This document shows, piece by piece, positions 1-7,727 of a stretch of DNA of 64,000 nt. Made by a program: the position numbers and the translations under genes. Position 1 is the stretch's first letter, and each line of letters begins with the position of its first letter. Source of the stretch: CAIWHR01 sp963811685 (GTDB taxonomy: Bacteria; Pseudomonadota; Gammaproteobacteria; Burkholderiales; Casimicrobiaceae); NCBI GenBank assembly GCA_963811685.1, contig CAWESK010000017.1, forward strand, positions 186,001-250,000. Direction: 5' to 3'. Under the pieces are notes generated by a model. The model made no database searches and had not been told where the DNA came from. It saw only the letters and a program-made list of their open reading frames with translations.

Positions 1-52
1 GGATGTACGGGAGCGCTTCGGCCAGGATGCGGGCCTTCTGCTTTGGGGTCAT
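1..52 (-). CDS. argB: Acetylglutamate kinase, N-terminal 17 residues only (partial)
   Basis: The reverse strand opens with ATG at position 52 and reads MTPKQKARILAEALPYI before running off the window edge. That matches the conserved N-terminus of acetylglutamate kinase (E/QKA-x-x-LAEALPYI, just before the RFHGKT segment). The enzyme phosphorylates N-acetylglutamate in arginine biosynthesis in the cytoplasm. Only the first 17 codons are visible and no catalytic residue is included, so the call rests on this short signature alone. The gene is divergent from rpiA, with a 168-base gap. Confidence 0.72.
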   Translation of the reverse strand, partial: MTPKQKARILAEALPYI

Positions 53-130
53 GGAGTGCTCGGAAGGTCGCGTCAAACCGAATGCTAACTTGGATCAGTT
101 CTCGCCGGACACTGTGTGGAAACCATCTCA

Positions 131-213
131 TTCCGCGAAGGACGATCGGGAACATCATCCGGTTTCCGCGAGGGAACGCCCGCGCTGATACGATACGCGT
201 TTTCGTTCCGCGA
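131..213. repeat. Three direct copies of TTCCGCGA in the argB-rpiA gap
   Basis: The octamer TTCCGCGA occurs at 131-138, 164-171 and 206-213 in the divergent intergenic region, with start spacings of 33 and 42 bases. The last copy ends 7 bases before the rpiA ATG. It could be a regulator site or chance in GC-rich DNA. No clear sigma-70 promoter was recognised here. Confidence 0.3.
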
Positions 214-220
214 GCCTCCG

Positions 221-886
221 ATGACCCAGGACGAACTGAAGCAGGCCGTCGCCCGCGAAGCGATCAGGTACGTCGTCGACGACGAGATCGTCGGCGTCGG
301 CACCGGCTCGACGGCGAATTTCTTCATCGACGAGCTGGCGAAGATCAAGCATCGGATCAAGGGTGCCGTCGCGAGCTCGGTGAAGACCGCCGAGCGGCTC
401 AAGGGCCACGGGATCTTCGTCGAGGAGCTCAACAACGTTTCCGACCTGCCGGTCTACGTCGACGGCGCCGACGAGGTGACCGAGCACGGCGCGATGATCA
501 AGGGCGGCGGCGGTGCGCTGACGCGCGAAAAGATCGTCGCCGCGGTGGCGCGCAAGTTCGTCTGCATCGCCGACGGCTCGAAGCTCGTCGGCGTGCTCGG
601 CAAGTTTCCGCTGCCGGTCGAGGTGATCCCGATGGCGCGGAGCTACGTCGCGCGCGAGCTCGTGCGTCTCGGCGGCCATCCCGAGTGGCGAATGGGCTTC
701 ACGACGGACAACGGCAACGTGATCCTCGACGTGCATGGACTCTCGATCACGGATCCGGTCGCGATGGAAGCGAAGATCCGCGGCATCGTCGGCGTGGTCA
801 CCGTGGGTCTTTTCGCGGCGCGTGGCGCGGATGTCATCCTGCTCGGTACAGACGCAGGCGTACGCACGCTCAAGCCCGGGCGCTGA
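221..886 (+). CDS. rpiA: Ribose-5-phosphate isomerase A
   Basis: Interconverts ribose-5-phosphate and ribulose-5-phosphate in the non-oxidative pentose phosphate pathway. The 221-residue product has the usual length for RpiA and carries the family motifs in order: the phosphate loop VGTGSTANFF, the catalytic DGADE, the KGGGGALTREKI segment with the general-base Glu, and IADGSKLV plus the LPVEV strand. The open frame extends upstream to 116, but MTQDELKQ at 221 gives the normal N-terminus. The 3' end overlaps the convergent small membrane gene by 17 bases. Confidence 0.95.
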   Translation: MTQDELKQAVAREAIRYVVDDEIVGVGTGSTANFFIDELAKIKHRIKGAVASSVKTAERLKGHGIFVEELNNVSDLPVYVDGADEVTEHGAMIKGGGGALTREKIVAAVARKFVCIADGSKLVGVLGKFPLPVEVIPMARSYVARELVRLGGHPEWRMGFTTDNGNVILDVHGLSITDPVAMEAKIRGIVGVVTVGLFAARGADVILLGTDAGVRTLKPGR

Positions 887-1118
887 GGTCGAGAACGATG
901 AAGGGGATCAGATTGAGTAGAATGATTCCTATCTTGAAGGCGCTCATTCCGGCATAGTGAAGGGCATCGAATTGGTCACGAGATAGTCGAAACCATCTGC
1001 CGTGGATGTCCAGAATCCAACCATGCGCGAACACGAGGACCAGGAACCACATCAGCAATACTCCGTAGTTGGCGACCGTACACCCCAGAAGAAAGTTGCG
1101 AGTCCATTCGATGGTCAT
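870..1118 (-). CDS. Small two-helix membrane protein (DUF6868-like)
   Basis: An 82-residue protein beginning MTIEWTRNF. There is a hydrophobic helix at about residues 10-30 (NYGVLLMWFLVLVFAHGW) and a second near the C-terminus (FKIGIILLNLIPFIVL). It resembles the small DUF6868 family of unknown function. The longer frame to 1280 is rejected because ATG at 1118 has a strong GGAGGA ribosome site just upstream and the extension looks non-coding. It lies convergent to rpiA, overlapping it by 17 bases. No function can be assigned. Confidence 0.75.
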   Translation of the reverse strand: MTIEWTRNFLLGCTVANYGVLLMWFLVLVFAHGWILDIHGRWFRLSRDQFDALHYAGMSAFKIGIILLNLIPFIVLDLSARA

Positions 1119-1194
1119 TTTCTCCTCCCTTCGGTATTGAACGAAAGCAGCTAACCGGCGACCGGCATGGAGGCACGGCGTCGCATTGCCGCTA

Positions 1195-2514
1195 TCAACC
1201 CAGCGCTTCGGGCAGCGCCAGGTACAGGGCGAACAGGAATCCGGCCACGGTCGGGAGCACGACGACGGAACCCCCCTCATGGATCGCCTCGGGGATCATG
1301 GTGTGCGCGACCAGCGCAAGAACCGCTCCCCCAGCCACGGCTTCACAGAACACGGCGGACAGCGATTCGGACGTTCCAATGAGCACCTTGCCCAGCACCG
1401 CGGCCACCATCCCGGCAAGGAGAACCGTCGCCCACAGCGCAAAGATGACCCTTGGTTTGTAGCCTGCCCTAGTCAGCATGACCGCGCTCGCAGCAGCTTC
1501 GGGAATGCCACCGAGAAACATTCCGAGCATGAGCGTGAGCGAGAGGTTCGCAAGACCGTTGAAGTTGGCGCCGATCACGAGGCACCCGGGGATTGTGTCC
1601 AGAATATTCCCCAGTACGATGGCGATGCCCGCTCCCTTTCCGGCTTGGCGCAGCATGTTGTTCGCCTCGACGCGACTGACGTGCTCGAGACTGTGGCTTG
1701 CCAATCTCGCCCACGTCGACGGATTGGATCCGCCGGAGCTCAAATTGCGAATCGCCCGCTCGTGGCTGAGATGCTGAATCGCGCGTGCCATGACCGGATC
1801 AGCAGCAATCAGAGCATCGAAGGCTTCACGTCCGATTTCGAGCAACTCTGCTTCCGTCACGGTTCGAATCGTGGCCGTCCTTGTGCCACCGCTGATCAGC
1901 CCCATCTCCCCGAATGCCGTGCCGGGTCCCAGCTCGGCGATTACCGCACCCGGTTCCCCAGAGCCACCCTGCGAGGCTGCGACGACTTCCACTGATCCGC
2001 GCGCGACGATGTAGAGGGCGTCGGCAGGATCGCCCGCGCGAAACACAATGTGCCCGGCGCTCACCCGATGCTCTCGTATGCTCGGCAAGATTTGCTCGAT
2101 CGCCTCGGCAGGAAGATGCCGCAACAGATCGCATTGAGCGAGCAGCCCTATCAACGCCTTCGTCTGTTCGTGCTTTCGCGCCAAGGCATACTCGCGGAAC
2201 AGCGTGGGATGACGGACCGCGGCGCCTCTCTTTTCCAAGAGCAACGACGTGGCGAAGTACACGATCGCGCCGACCGCGAATCCGCCAGCAATAAACGCCC
2301 ATGCCGAATGAGCGTTAAACCCGTGGTGATGGAGTTCCATCGCTCCCTTGAAGGCGAGTTCGATGGCAAGCGCACTGATGAGCGATCCTGCCGCAAAGGC
2401 AAGGACGCAGGCGAGGACCCGCTTCGACAACGGCGCATAGAGGCCGATCGCGGCGCCGACCATGGATGACGAAGTCGTGAACAGGCCGACGAGAGTGACA
2501 GCGAGCAACTCCAT
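1195..2514 (-). CDS. ZIP-like metal transporter with inserted cyclic-nucleotide-binding domain
   Basis: A 439-residue inner-membrane protein. Residues 1-95 form about three helices with ZIP-like sequence and a His cluster (ELHHHGFNAH). Residues 125-235 are a cNMP-binding fold, with the cassette FGEMGLISGGTRTATI keeping the conserved Glu and Arg. Residues 285-439 supply the remaining helices, including GGIPEAAASAVML and a last pair around AHTMIPEAIHEGG. The sensor domain therefore sits in the loop between helices 3 and 4, where ordinary ZIP proteins have a His-rich variable loop. The canonical HNxPEG metal motif is altered, so substrate and direction are uncertain. It is probably a ligand-gated divalent-cation carrier, but this is inference. 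Confidence 0.7.
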   Translation of the reverse strand: MELLAVTLVGLFTTSSSMVGAAIGLYAPLSKRVLACVLAFAAGSLISALAIELAFKGAMELHHHGFNAHSAWAFIAGGFAVGAIVYFATSLLLEKRGAAVRHPTLFREYALARKHEQTKALIGLLAQCDLLRHLPAEAIEQILPSIREHRVSAGHIVFRAGDPADALYIVARGSVEVVAASQGGSGEPGAVIAELGPGTAFGEMGLISGGTRTATIRTVTEAELLEIGREAFDALIAADPVMARAIQHLSHERAIRNLSSGGSNPSTWARLASHSLEHVSRVEANNMLRQAGKGAGIAIVLGNILDTIPGCLVIGANFNGLANLSLTLMLGMFLGGIPEAAASAVMLTRAGYKPRVIFALWATVLLAGMVAAVLGKVLIGTSESLSAVFCEAVAGGAVLALVAHTMIPEAIHEGGSVVVLPTVAGFLFALYLALPEALG

Positions 2515-2661
2515 TGCTTAGCCCTCCGATCTCTTCTATCGACGGATCGGTTGTTTTCCTCGTAACGGGATCGAATGCTGGTTCAGGAGCTACTTTGGAT
2601 TCAAGACGACAGGCCCCGCGTCCCGGAATAACTGCCGCGGCACGCAAGGTGGACGAGCAGC

Positions 2662-3133
2662 TTACGCACGGAACGCAGCTGCAAGAGCGTTACCAGGCTC
2701 CATGCACCCATCGCGAACAGTACAACCGTGACATCCTCCATTAGACGGGTCGGAGGGAGCGGCAAGGTACCCAAACATCATCGAACCACCAACCCCAGCA
2801 ATCGCTCGTGCACCGGCACGACGGCAGCGCTCGTCCATGACCTGCAACGAATACAGTTCCGGGAACGTCGTACTCAAATGGATCAGATATTCGGCAACTG
2901 CGGCGCGCGTCTCGGCGGACATCGAGCGCAATAGCGGACTCGAAACGATCCGGCTCAAGAACGGACCGGAGAGTTTTCGCCGCCGCTGCCTGGACTCCCT
3001 GCCATCGCTCTCTGATCCCTTCCAGCGCAGTCGACGGAATGCGTCGCGTTCGTCCCGCCAGTGACCGCCCGGCTTCCCACAACAGGTCGCGCGTCACGAC
3101 CCAACCAAGTGCGCGGAGATCGAACTCGGTCAT
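2662..3133 (-). CDS. Hypothetical protein, interrupted by a +1 frameshift
   Basis: Two reverse-strand frames together look like one protein of about 156 residues. The first (from ATG at 3133) reads MTEFDLRALGWVVTRDLLWE and onward. The second continues as LSGPFLSRIVSSPLLRSMS, then a helical ETRAAVAEYLIHLSTTFPE, a glycine-rich GARAIAGVGGSMMFGYL and a Cys-containing tail. The frames differ by one extra base at roughly 2980-3020, as in many other genes of this window. I do not recognise the family. It lies upstream of, and in the same direction as, the ZIP-cNMP gene. A real pseudogene is possible. Confidence 0.4.
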
Positions 3134-3318
3134 CCTTATACGGGCTGTTCGGCGGCCGCCGTGGCGCCCCACTCCGTCCAGCGCTTATCGGACATCGTTA
3201 AACGAGGTGCTGATTTTCTTGTGGTCCCTCGCCCTATGTGGAAGCGTTGTCGCGTTTCGGACCTGAGTACGAGACTTCTCCAACGGCGAGTGGTCGCTCG
3301 AGAGTCGTTGCCGCCGGA

Positions 3319-4173
3319 TCAGAACGTCTTCTTGACGTAGACGATGCCGGCGTCCTTGGCGGTGTTGTAGCCGGTGAGGTCGGTGTAGAACCCCGAGTTC
3401 GCCGTATTGCCCGTGTAATAGGCACCGATCTCGACGCTCTTGAAGAGCCCGTCGGGGACGACGTAGGAAAGACCGAGCCGCCAGTCGTCGTAACTCACCT
3501 TCGAGTTGCCGCTGCCGTCGTGATGGACGTCGAGAATTCCGTAGTGCGTGAGCAGCGTGAACCCGGAATCGCCGAACGGATAGTTGGCGGTGAAGTCGAT
3601 GTACCAGGTGCCGTCGGTCTTCTGGCCGGTGGGCTCGGCGCCGAAATAGTTCTGGAAGTTGTAGCTCGCCTTCGCGCTCACCCACTTCCACGCGATGGCG
3701 CCGTAGCCCTCGAACGTGTTGGCGTTGTAGATGCCGGGCGCGTTGATGCGTTGGCCCGGGTAGTAGTAGTAGTAGAGGCCGACGTCGTAGCTCCAGTCCT
3801 CGCTGCCGGGGAAGGTGTTCTTGAAGCCGCCGTAGAAGTCCCATTCGAGGCTCGACCGGTTGTACAGGCCGAAATCCTCGAGCCAGCTGATGTTCGACGC
3901 CCACGTGCCGAGGTAGAAGCCACTCGAATGCGCGTAGTCGAACCCGCCTTGCACCGCGGGCTTGCCGGCGGTCTGCGAGATGCCGCGGAAGCCGTACTGG
4001 CTGAAGAGGCCGATGTTGGCCGTCAACGTGTTGTCCGGCGTGGGGGCGGGTGCCGGAGCGGCGGCGGGTGCCGCGGGCGCAGGCGCGGGGGTTTGCGCCA
4101 GCACGGTGCCCGAGACAAACGCGGCAACCGCGAGGAGCGAAGCGAGACGGGACAATCGATCGTTGGAAAACAT
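3319..4173 (-). CDS. TorF-family putative outer-membrane porin
   Basis: A 284-residue protein with a signal peptide (hydrophobic core ASLLAVAAFVSGTVLA, cleavage near AQ-TPAP). An Ala/Pro linker follows, then beta-strand-rich sequence typical of the TIGR02001/TorF family: SQYGFRGISQTAGKPAVQGG, YNRSSLEWDFYGGF, DWRLGLSYV and the terminal aromatic VYVKKTF expected of an outer-membrane barrel. ATG at 4173 is preferred over the upstream start because it begins the signal peptide. It lies downstream of the EIIA-Ntr-like gene, same strand, with a 99-base gap. Substrate unknown. Confidence 0.8.
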   Translation of the reverse strand: MFSNDRLSRLASLLAVAAFVSGTVLAQTPAPAPAAPAAAPAPAPTPDNTLTANIGLFSQYGFRGISQTAGKPAVQGGFDYAHSSGFYLGTWASNISWLEDFGLYNRSSLEWDFYGGFKNTFPGSEDWSYDVGLYYYYYPGQRINAPGIYNANTFEGYGAIAWKWVSAKASYNFQNYFGAEPTGQKTDGTWYIDFTANYPFGDSGFTLLTHYGILDVHHDGSGNSKVSYDDWRLGLSYVVPDGLFKSVEIGAYYTGNTANSGFYTDLTGYNTAKDAGIVYVKKTF

Positions 4174-4272
4174 GGCGATTCCCTTGTAGGATGGACGAAA
4201 GGCGTGAGCAACGAGCGGGACGCGCCATCGCAGCAAGCAGAAGCAGGCGCCAATGACTTGTCCGCTCCATTC

Positions 4273-4977
4273 CTACGGCCGTGACCAAAACAGCGCCGAG
4301 AGAGAAATCGACGATCGCCGGCGCGCGTCCTGTCGGCAGGTGACCACCATACGGTGCGCCGAGTAAACCGGTGATAAAGACTGGGGTTCGTGGCATAAAC
4401 GCAATGCGCCGCTTTCGACAAAGACGCTGCGAACGTCCTCCGCGTCTGCCGCTTCCATTAGACGGGTCCGAAACGTCCGATCCGTGCACAGGCTCGCAAA
4501 CCGCGCAAGCAGCTGCAGATGTTGCTCGGTCGCGTCGTCGACCGGAACGATGATCACGAGCGCCAAGGACACCGGCTTGCCATCGGGTGCATCGAACGGG
4601 ATCGGTGCGCGCAAGCGGAGCAGCATCGTCAAGGGCTCGGCGATGCCGGGAACCCTGGCATGGGGAATCGCAACGCCCAGGCCGAGCCCGGTCGAACCCG
4701 CCTCCTCCCGGCGCCAGAGGGCCCGCAGGATCGGCGCGGGATCGATGGCATACGCACCGTGCAGCATGGCGACCGCGATCTTGAAGAGCTCGTGCTTGTC
4801 CTTTGCGTCGACGTCTAGGTCGATCAGTTGAGGCGAAGCGTCGGCGGTCGCGCTGTTGCCGGGCGACTGCGGCCCATTTCGCGGTTCGCCGCGTTTCCGG
4901 TCCGGAGCACCGTCACGATCGTCCGCGCGCCCGCGGTCGACGCCAGGCGATTGGGCCATGGATAGGGAGTGCATCAT
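4273..4977 (-). CDS. EIIA-Ntr-like PTS regulatory protein (PtsN family)
   Basis: A 234-residue protein. Residues 1-50 are polar and low-complexity. Residues 50-190 form an EIIA(Ntr/Fru) domain: ILRALWRREEAGSTGLGLGVAIPHARVPGI contains the phospho-acceptor His in AIPHAR, followed by LLRLRAPIPFDAPDGKPVSLALVIIVP and LLARFASLCTD. No membrane segment or PTS permease domain is present, so it is a cytoplasmic regulator, not a sugar transporter. The start is ATG at 4977 behind GAGGA; the extension to 5196 is rejected. It is divergent from the kdp operon. In E. coli, dephospho-EIIA-Ntr stimulates KdpD, so the position suggests a role in potassium signalling (inference). The C-terminal ~35 residues are basic and unlike PtsN. 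Confidence 0.8.
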   Translation of the reverse strand: MMHSLSMAQSPGVDRGRADDRDGAPDRKRGEPRNGPQSPGNSATADASPQLIDLDVDAKDKHELFKIAVAMLHGAYAIDPAPILRALWRREEAGSTGLGLGVAIPHARVPGIAEPLTMLLRLRAPIPFDAPDGKPVSLALVIIVPVDDATEQHLQLLARFASLCTDRTFRTRLMEAADAEDVRSVFVESGALRLCHEPQSLSPVYSAHRMVVTCRQDARRRSSISLSALFWSRP

Positions 4978-5061
4978 TGGATCCTCGTATTTCGTGTTGC
5001 GGTGAATGTGCACAACATAGGAGCCCGCTCGTGAAAATGTTGTCAAGTTTCCAGCCACGGG

Positions 5062-5078
5062 CGTAAAGCCGGCGTAAA
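5062..5078 (-). promoter_or_regulatory. Putative KdpE box facing the EIIA-Ntr-like gene
   Basis: On the reverse strand the sequence is TTTACG-5 bases-TTTACG, a perfect direct repeat of a hexamer at 11-base period. OmpR-type regulators bind such repeats; the E. coli KdpE site is TTTATA-N5-TTTACA. It lies 85-101 bases upstream of the EIIA-like start codon at 4977. Binding by KdpE is inferred from spacing and sequence resemblance. Confidence 0.45.
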
Positions 5079-5283
5079 TGACTGGCCGCGATCGCCGCGG
5101 CGGCGGCCAGGGATTCGTCCAAGGGCGGAACTGTCGCGATACCGCGGCCCCGGGCGTTTGACCCAAGTCAAAGCGGCACCGAGCCGTTCGGCGCACCTTC
5201 GCCTAGGAAACAGGGGGAACGAGTTCCGTCGGACGAGGTTCTTGCAGGTTTGCATTGCCTAGGACCCGAACTCGCGGCGTCGG

Positions 5284-5300
5284 TTTTTACGCGGTTTTTA
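5284..5300 (+). promoter_or_regulatory. Putative KdpE box upstream of the kdp operon
   Basis: TTTTTA-CGCGG-TTTTTA is a perfect hexamer repeat with a 5-base spacer, matching the arrangement of the E. coli KdpE site (TTTATA-N5-TTTACA). If transcription begins near 5355, the site would lie about 55-72 bases upstream, the position KdpE occupies in E. coli. The first kdp-locus ORF starts at 5416. Confidence 0.55.
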
Positions 5301-5415
5301 CGAAGGACCGCCCAATATTGACCCTGGCTTTGCCATGTAATTCCTATCTTGGTGAGTGTTCAACAACGACCCGCCTTGTCGGGTACAGATAACTCACTGG
5401 GATCGACTAACTGAA

Positions 5416-5691
5416 ATGACCAACCTCTTTGATACATTTCTCTGGCGTGTCGCCATCATCGCGGGCATCGTCGCCGCGCTGATCGTGATCGCCATGCTGG
5501 CGCGCGCGATACGTGCGTTACGCCACGAAATTCAGTCACGCGGACGTCACGGTTCTCAAACACCGCTCGCGGAGACCCGCGATCCGGCGCCGGGTGCCGG
5601 CGCGCTCCCGGTTGCCCGCCACTCGACGCCCGCGCGGCGAGCGACGGCACGCGATATCGCTCAGAACGGCATTTTCCACGACGCCGCATGA
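5416..5691 (+). CDS. Small membrane-anchored protein at the head of the kdp locus
   Basis: A 91-residue ORF starting MTNLFDTFLWR with one strong helix (residues 10-30, VAIIAGIVAALIVIAMLARAI). A basic, Arg/Ala-rich, probably disordered tail to residue 91 follows. No known domain was recognised. It reads in the same direction as kdpF-A-B-C, 36 bases before the next small ORF, and is likely cotranscribed. ATG at 5416 is chosen over 5356 because the extension does not resemble coding sequence. It may be an accessory peptide of the pump or a non-functional small ORF. Confidence 0.5.
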   Translation: MTNLFDTFLWRVAIIAGIVAALIVIAMLARAIRALRHEIQSRGRHGSQTPLAETRDPAPGAGALPVARHSTPARRATARDIAQNGIFHDAA

Positions 5692-5727
5692 CCGCACTCA
5701 ACTGCATCGTCCTATGAGGAAATCGGG

Positions 5728-5820
5728 ATGGACATCGCCTTTCTCTTGCTGACCGCCGGGCTGGCCGCCGTGACCATCGGCCTCGTGTACGGCTACGAAC
5801 GCCTCCGGGACCGCAAATGA
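5728..5820 (+). CDS. 30-residue single-helix peptide preceding kdpF
   Basis: Reads MDIAFLLLTAGLAAVTIGL followed by VYGYERLRDRK: one hydrophobic helix with a short basic cytoplasmic tail. It is preceded by a GAGGA ribosome site at 5716-5720. Its stop codon overlaps the kdpF start (ATGA), the same coupling seen between kdpF and kdpA. This supports real translation as part of the operon. It is too short for domain calls and is distinct from KdpF, which follows. Confidence 0.6.
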   Translation: MDIAFLLLTAGLAAVTIGLVYGYERLRDRK

Positions 5821-5909
5821 CCTACCTCTACGCGCTGGGTGGCATCGTGTCGGCGGGGCTGTTCGTCTACCTCGTCGCCGCGATGCTCAAGCCGGAGTGG
5901 TTCGAATGA
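5817..5909 (+). CDS. kdpF: K+-transporting ATPase small subunit KdpF
   Basis: A 30-residue hydrophobic peptide, MTYLYALGGIVSAGLFVYLV then AAMLKPEWFE. It has the typical length, single helix and terminal KPE/F signature of KdpF, which stabilises the KdpABC complex in the inner membrane. It overlaps the upstream peptide by 4 bases and kdpA by 4 bases, consistent with translational coupling. Confidence 0.9.
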   Translation: MTYLYALGGIVSAGLFVYLVAAMLKPEWFE

Positions 5910-7717
5910 CCACTAACGGCTGGCTGCAGCTCGCGCTCTACGTCGTCGTGCTGCTCGCGCTCGCGAAGCCGCTGGGCGCGTACATGGCGCGCGTCTATGA
6001 AGGACAGCCCGCGTTCCTGAACCGGCTCGGAGCGCCGCTCGAACGCGTCCTCTACAAGGTGTGCGGTATCGATCCGAATAAGGAAATGCGCTGGATCGAG
6101 TACGCGGTCGCCACGCTTGCATTCAATATCGTTGGCCTCGTCGTGGTGTACGCGCTGCAGCGGCTGCAGCACTGGATTCCGTTGCTGAACCCGCAGGACA
6201 TGGCCGCCGTGTCGCCGGATTCGGCGTTCAACACGGCGGTGAGCTTCGCGACCAACACGAACTGGCAGGGCTACGGCGGCGAGAGCACGATGAGCTATCT
6301 GACTCAGATGCTCGGTCTGACGGTGCAGAATTTCGTGTCGGCCGCGACCGGCATGGCAGTGCTCGTTGCGCTGATCCGCGGATTCCAGCGCGCTTCAGCC
6401 TCGACGATCGGCAATTTCTGGGTCGACCTCACGCGCACGACGCTCTACATTCTGCTGCCCCTGTCACTCGCACTCGCGGTCGTATTGGTGTCGCAAGGCG
6501 TCGTGCAGACGTTTTCGCCCTACACGACGGCGCAGCTCGTGCAGCCGGTCGACTACGACAATCCGAAGCTCGATGCGGCCGGTCAAGCGCTTAAGGACGA
6601 CAAGGGCAATCCGGTGACCGAGCCGGCGACGGCGAAGGAGCAGACGATCGCGGTCGGTCCGGCGGCGTCGCAAGTCGCGATCAAGCAACTCGGCACTAAC
6701 GGCGGCGGCTTCTTCAACGTCAACAGCGCGCATCCGTTCGAGAATCCGACACCGCTCTCCAATTTCCTGGAGCTCCTGTCGATCCTCGTGATCTCGGGCG
6801 CGCTTTGCTACACGTTCGGCGTCATGGTGAAGGACACGCGACAGGGCTGGGCGGTGCTCGCGGCGATGACGATCGTATTCGTGGCACTGCTCGTGCTGTG
6901 CGCCTGGGCGGAGAACCGCGGCAACCCGTTGCTGGACGCGCTGGGCGTCGACCAGATCGCCGGGCAGGCGCAGGCCGGCGGCAACATGGAAGGCAAGGAG
7001 GTACGGTTCGGGATCGCCAATTCCGCGCTCTGGGCGACGGCGACGACCGTGGCGTCGAACGGCTCGGTCAATTCGATGCACGATTCGTTCACGCCGCTCG
7101 GTGGCCTCGTGCCGATGTGGTCGATCGAGCTCGGCGAGGTCATCTTCGGCGGCGTCGGCTCGGGCCTTTACGGCATGCTGATCTTCGCGCTGGTGGCCGT
7201 GTTCGTCGCCGGATTGATGATCGGACGAACTCCGGAGTATCTCGGCAAGAAGATCGAGGCGTTCGAGATGAAGATGGCGATGATCGCGGTCCTCGTGCCC
7301 CCGTTCGTCGTGCTCACGGGAACCGCGATCGCCGTTCTGCTTCCCGAGGGACTGTCGAGTCTTACCAACCCGGGCGCGCACGGATTCTCGGAAATTCTCT
7401 ACGCGTACTCGTCGACCGGCAACAACAACGGCAGCGCCTTCGCCGGTCTCAGCGCCAACACACCGTTCTACAACACGACGCTGGGCGTCGCGATGTGGAT
7501 CGCCCGCTACTGGCTGATGGTGCCGGTGCTCGCGATCGCCGGCTCGATGGCGGCCAAGAAGACGGTGCCGACGGGCGCCGGAACACTGCCGACCCACACG
7601 CCGCTCTTCGTCGTGCTGCTGATCTCCGTCGTGCTGCTCGTCGGGGCGCTGACGTTCGTTCCGGCACTGGCGCTCGGCCCGATCGTCGAGCACCTGATGC
7701 TCTACGCCGCCCATTGA
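5906..7717 (+). CDS. kdpA: Potassium-transporting ATPase, K+-binding subunit KdpA
   Basis: A 603-residue polytopic inner-membrane channel subunit of the high-affinity KdpFABC pump. Selectivity-filter regions are visible: TNTNWQGYGGESTMSYLTQM, the TNGGGFFNVNSAHPFENPTP segment, and STGNNNGSAFAGLSANTPFYN near the C-terminus. Length matches the family. The start is ATG at 5906 within the ATGA overlap with kdpF; the GTG at 5897 is less likely. The reading frame is intact, unlike kdpB-kdpE downstream. kdpB begins 10 bases after its stop. Confidence 0.97.
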   Translation: MTTNGWLQLALYVVVLLALAKPLGAYMARVYEGQPAFLNRLGAPLERVLYKVCGIDPNKEMRWIEYAVATLAFNIVGLVVVYALQRLQHWIPLLNPQDMAAVSPDSAFNTAVSFATNTNWQGYGGESTMSYLTQMLGLTVQNFVSAATGMAVLVALIRGFQRASASTIGNFWVDLTRTTLYILLPLSLALAVVLVSQGVVQTFSPYTTAQLVQPVDYDNPKLDAAGQALKDDKGNPVTEPATAKEQTIAVGPAASQVAIKQLGTNGGGFFNVNSAHPFENPTPLSNFLELLSILVISGALCYTFGVMVKDTRQGWAVLAAMTIVFVALLVLCAWAENRGNPLLDALGVDQIAGQAQAGGNMEGKEVRFGIANSALWATATTVASNGSVNSMHDSFTPLGGLVPMWSIELGEVIFGGVGSGLYGMLIFALVAVFVAGLMIGRTPEYLGKKIEAFEMKMAMIAVLVPPFVVLTGTAIAVLLPEGLSSLTNPGAHGFSEILYAYSSTGNNNGSAFAGLSANTPFYNTTLGVAMWIARYWLMVPVLAIAGSMAAKKTVPTGAGTLPTHTPLFVVLLISVVLLVGALTFVPALALGPIVEHLMLYAAH

Positions 7718-7727
7718 AGGCAAAACC

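Larger units (their letters stand above)
4978..5415. promoter_or_regulatory. 438-base divergent intergenic region between the EIIA gene and the kdp locus
   Basis: No coding frame here is convincing. It contains two KdpE-like direct-repeat sites (listed separately) and, for the rightward kdp unit, a TTGACC hexamer at 5318-5323 followed by AT-rich sequence around 5335-5350 that could supply a weak -10. The region is less GC-rich than its surroundings. Promoter assignment is tentative. Confidence 0.5.
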
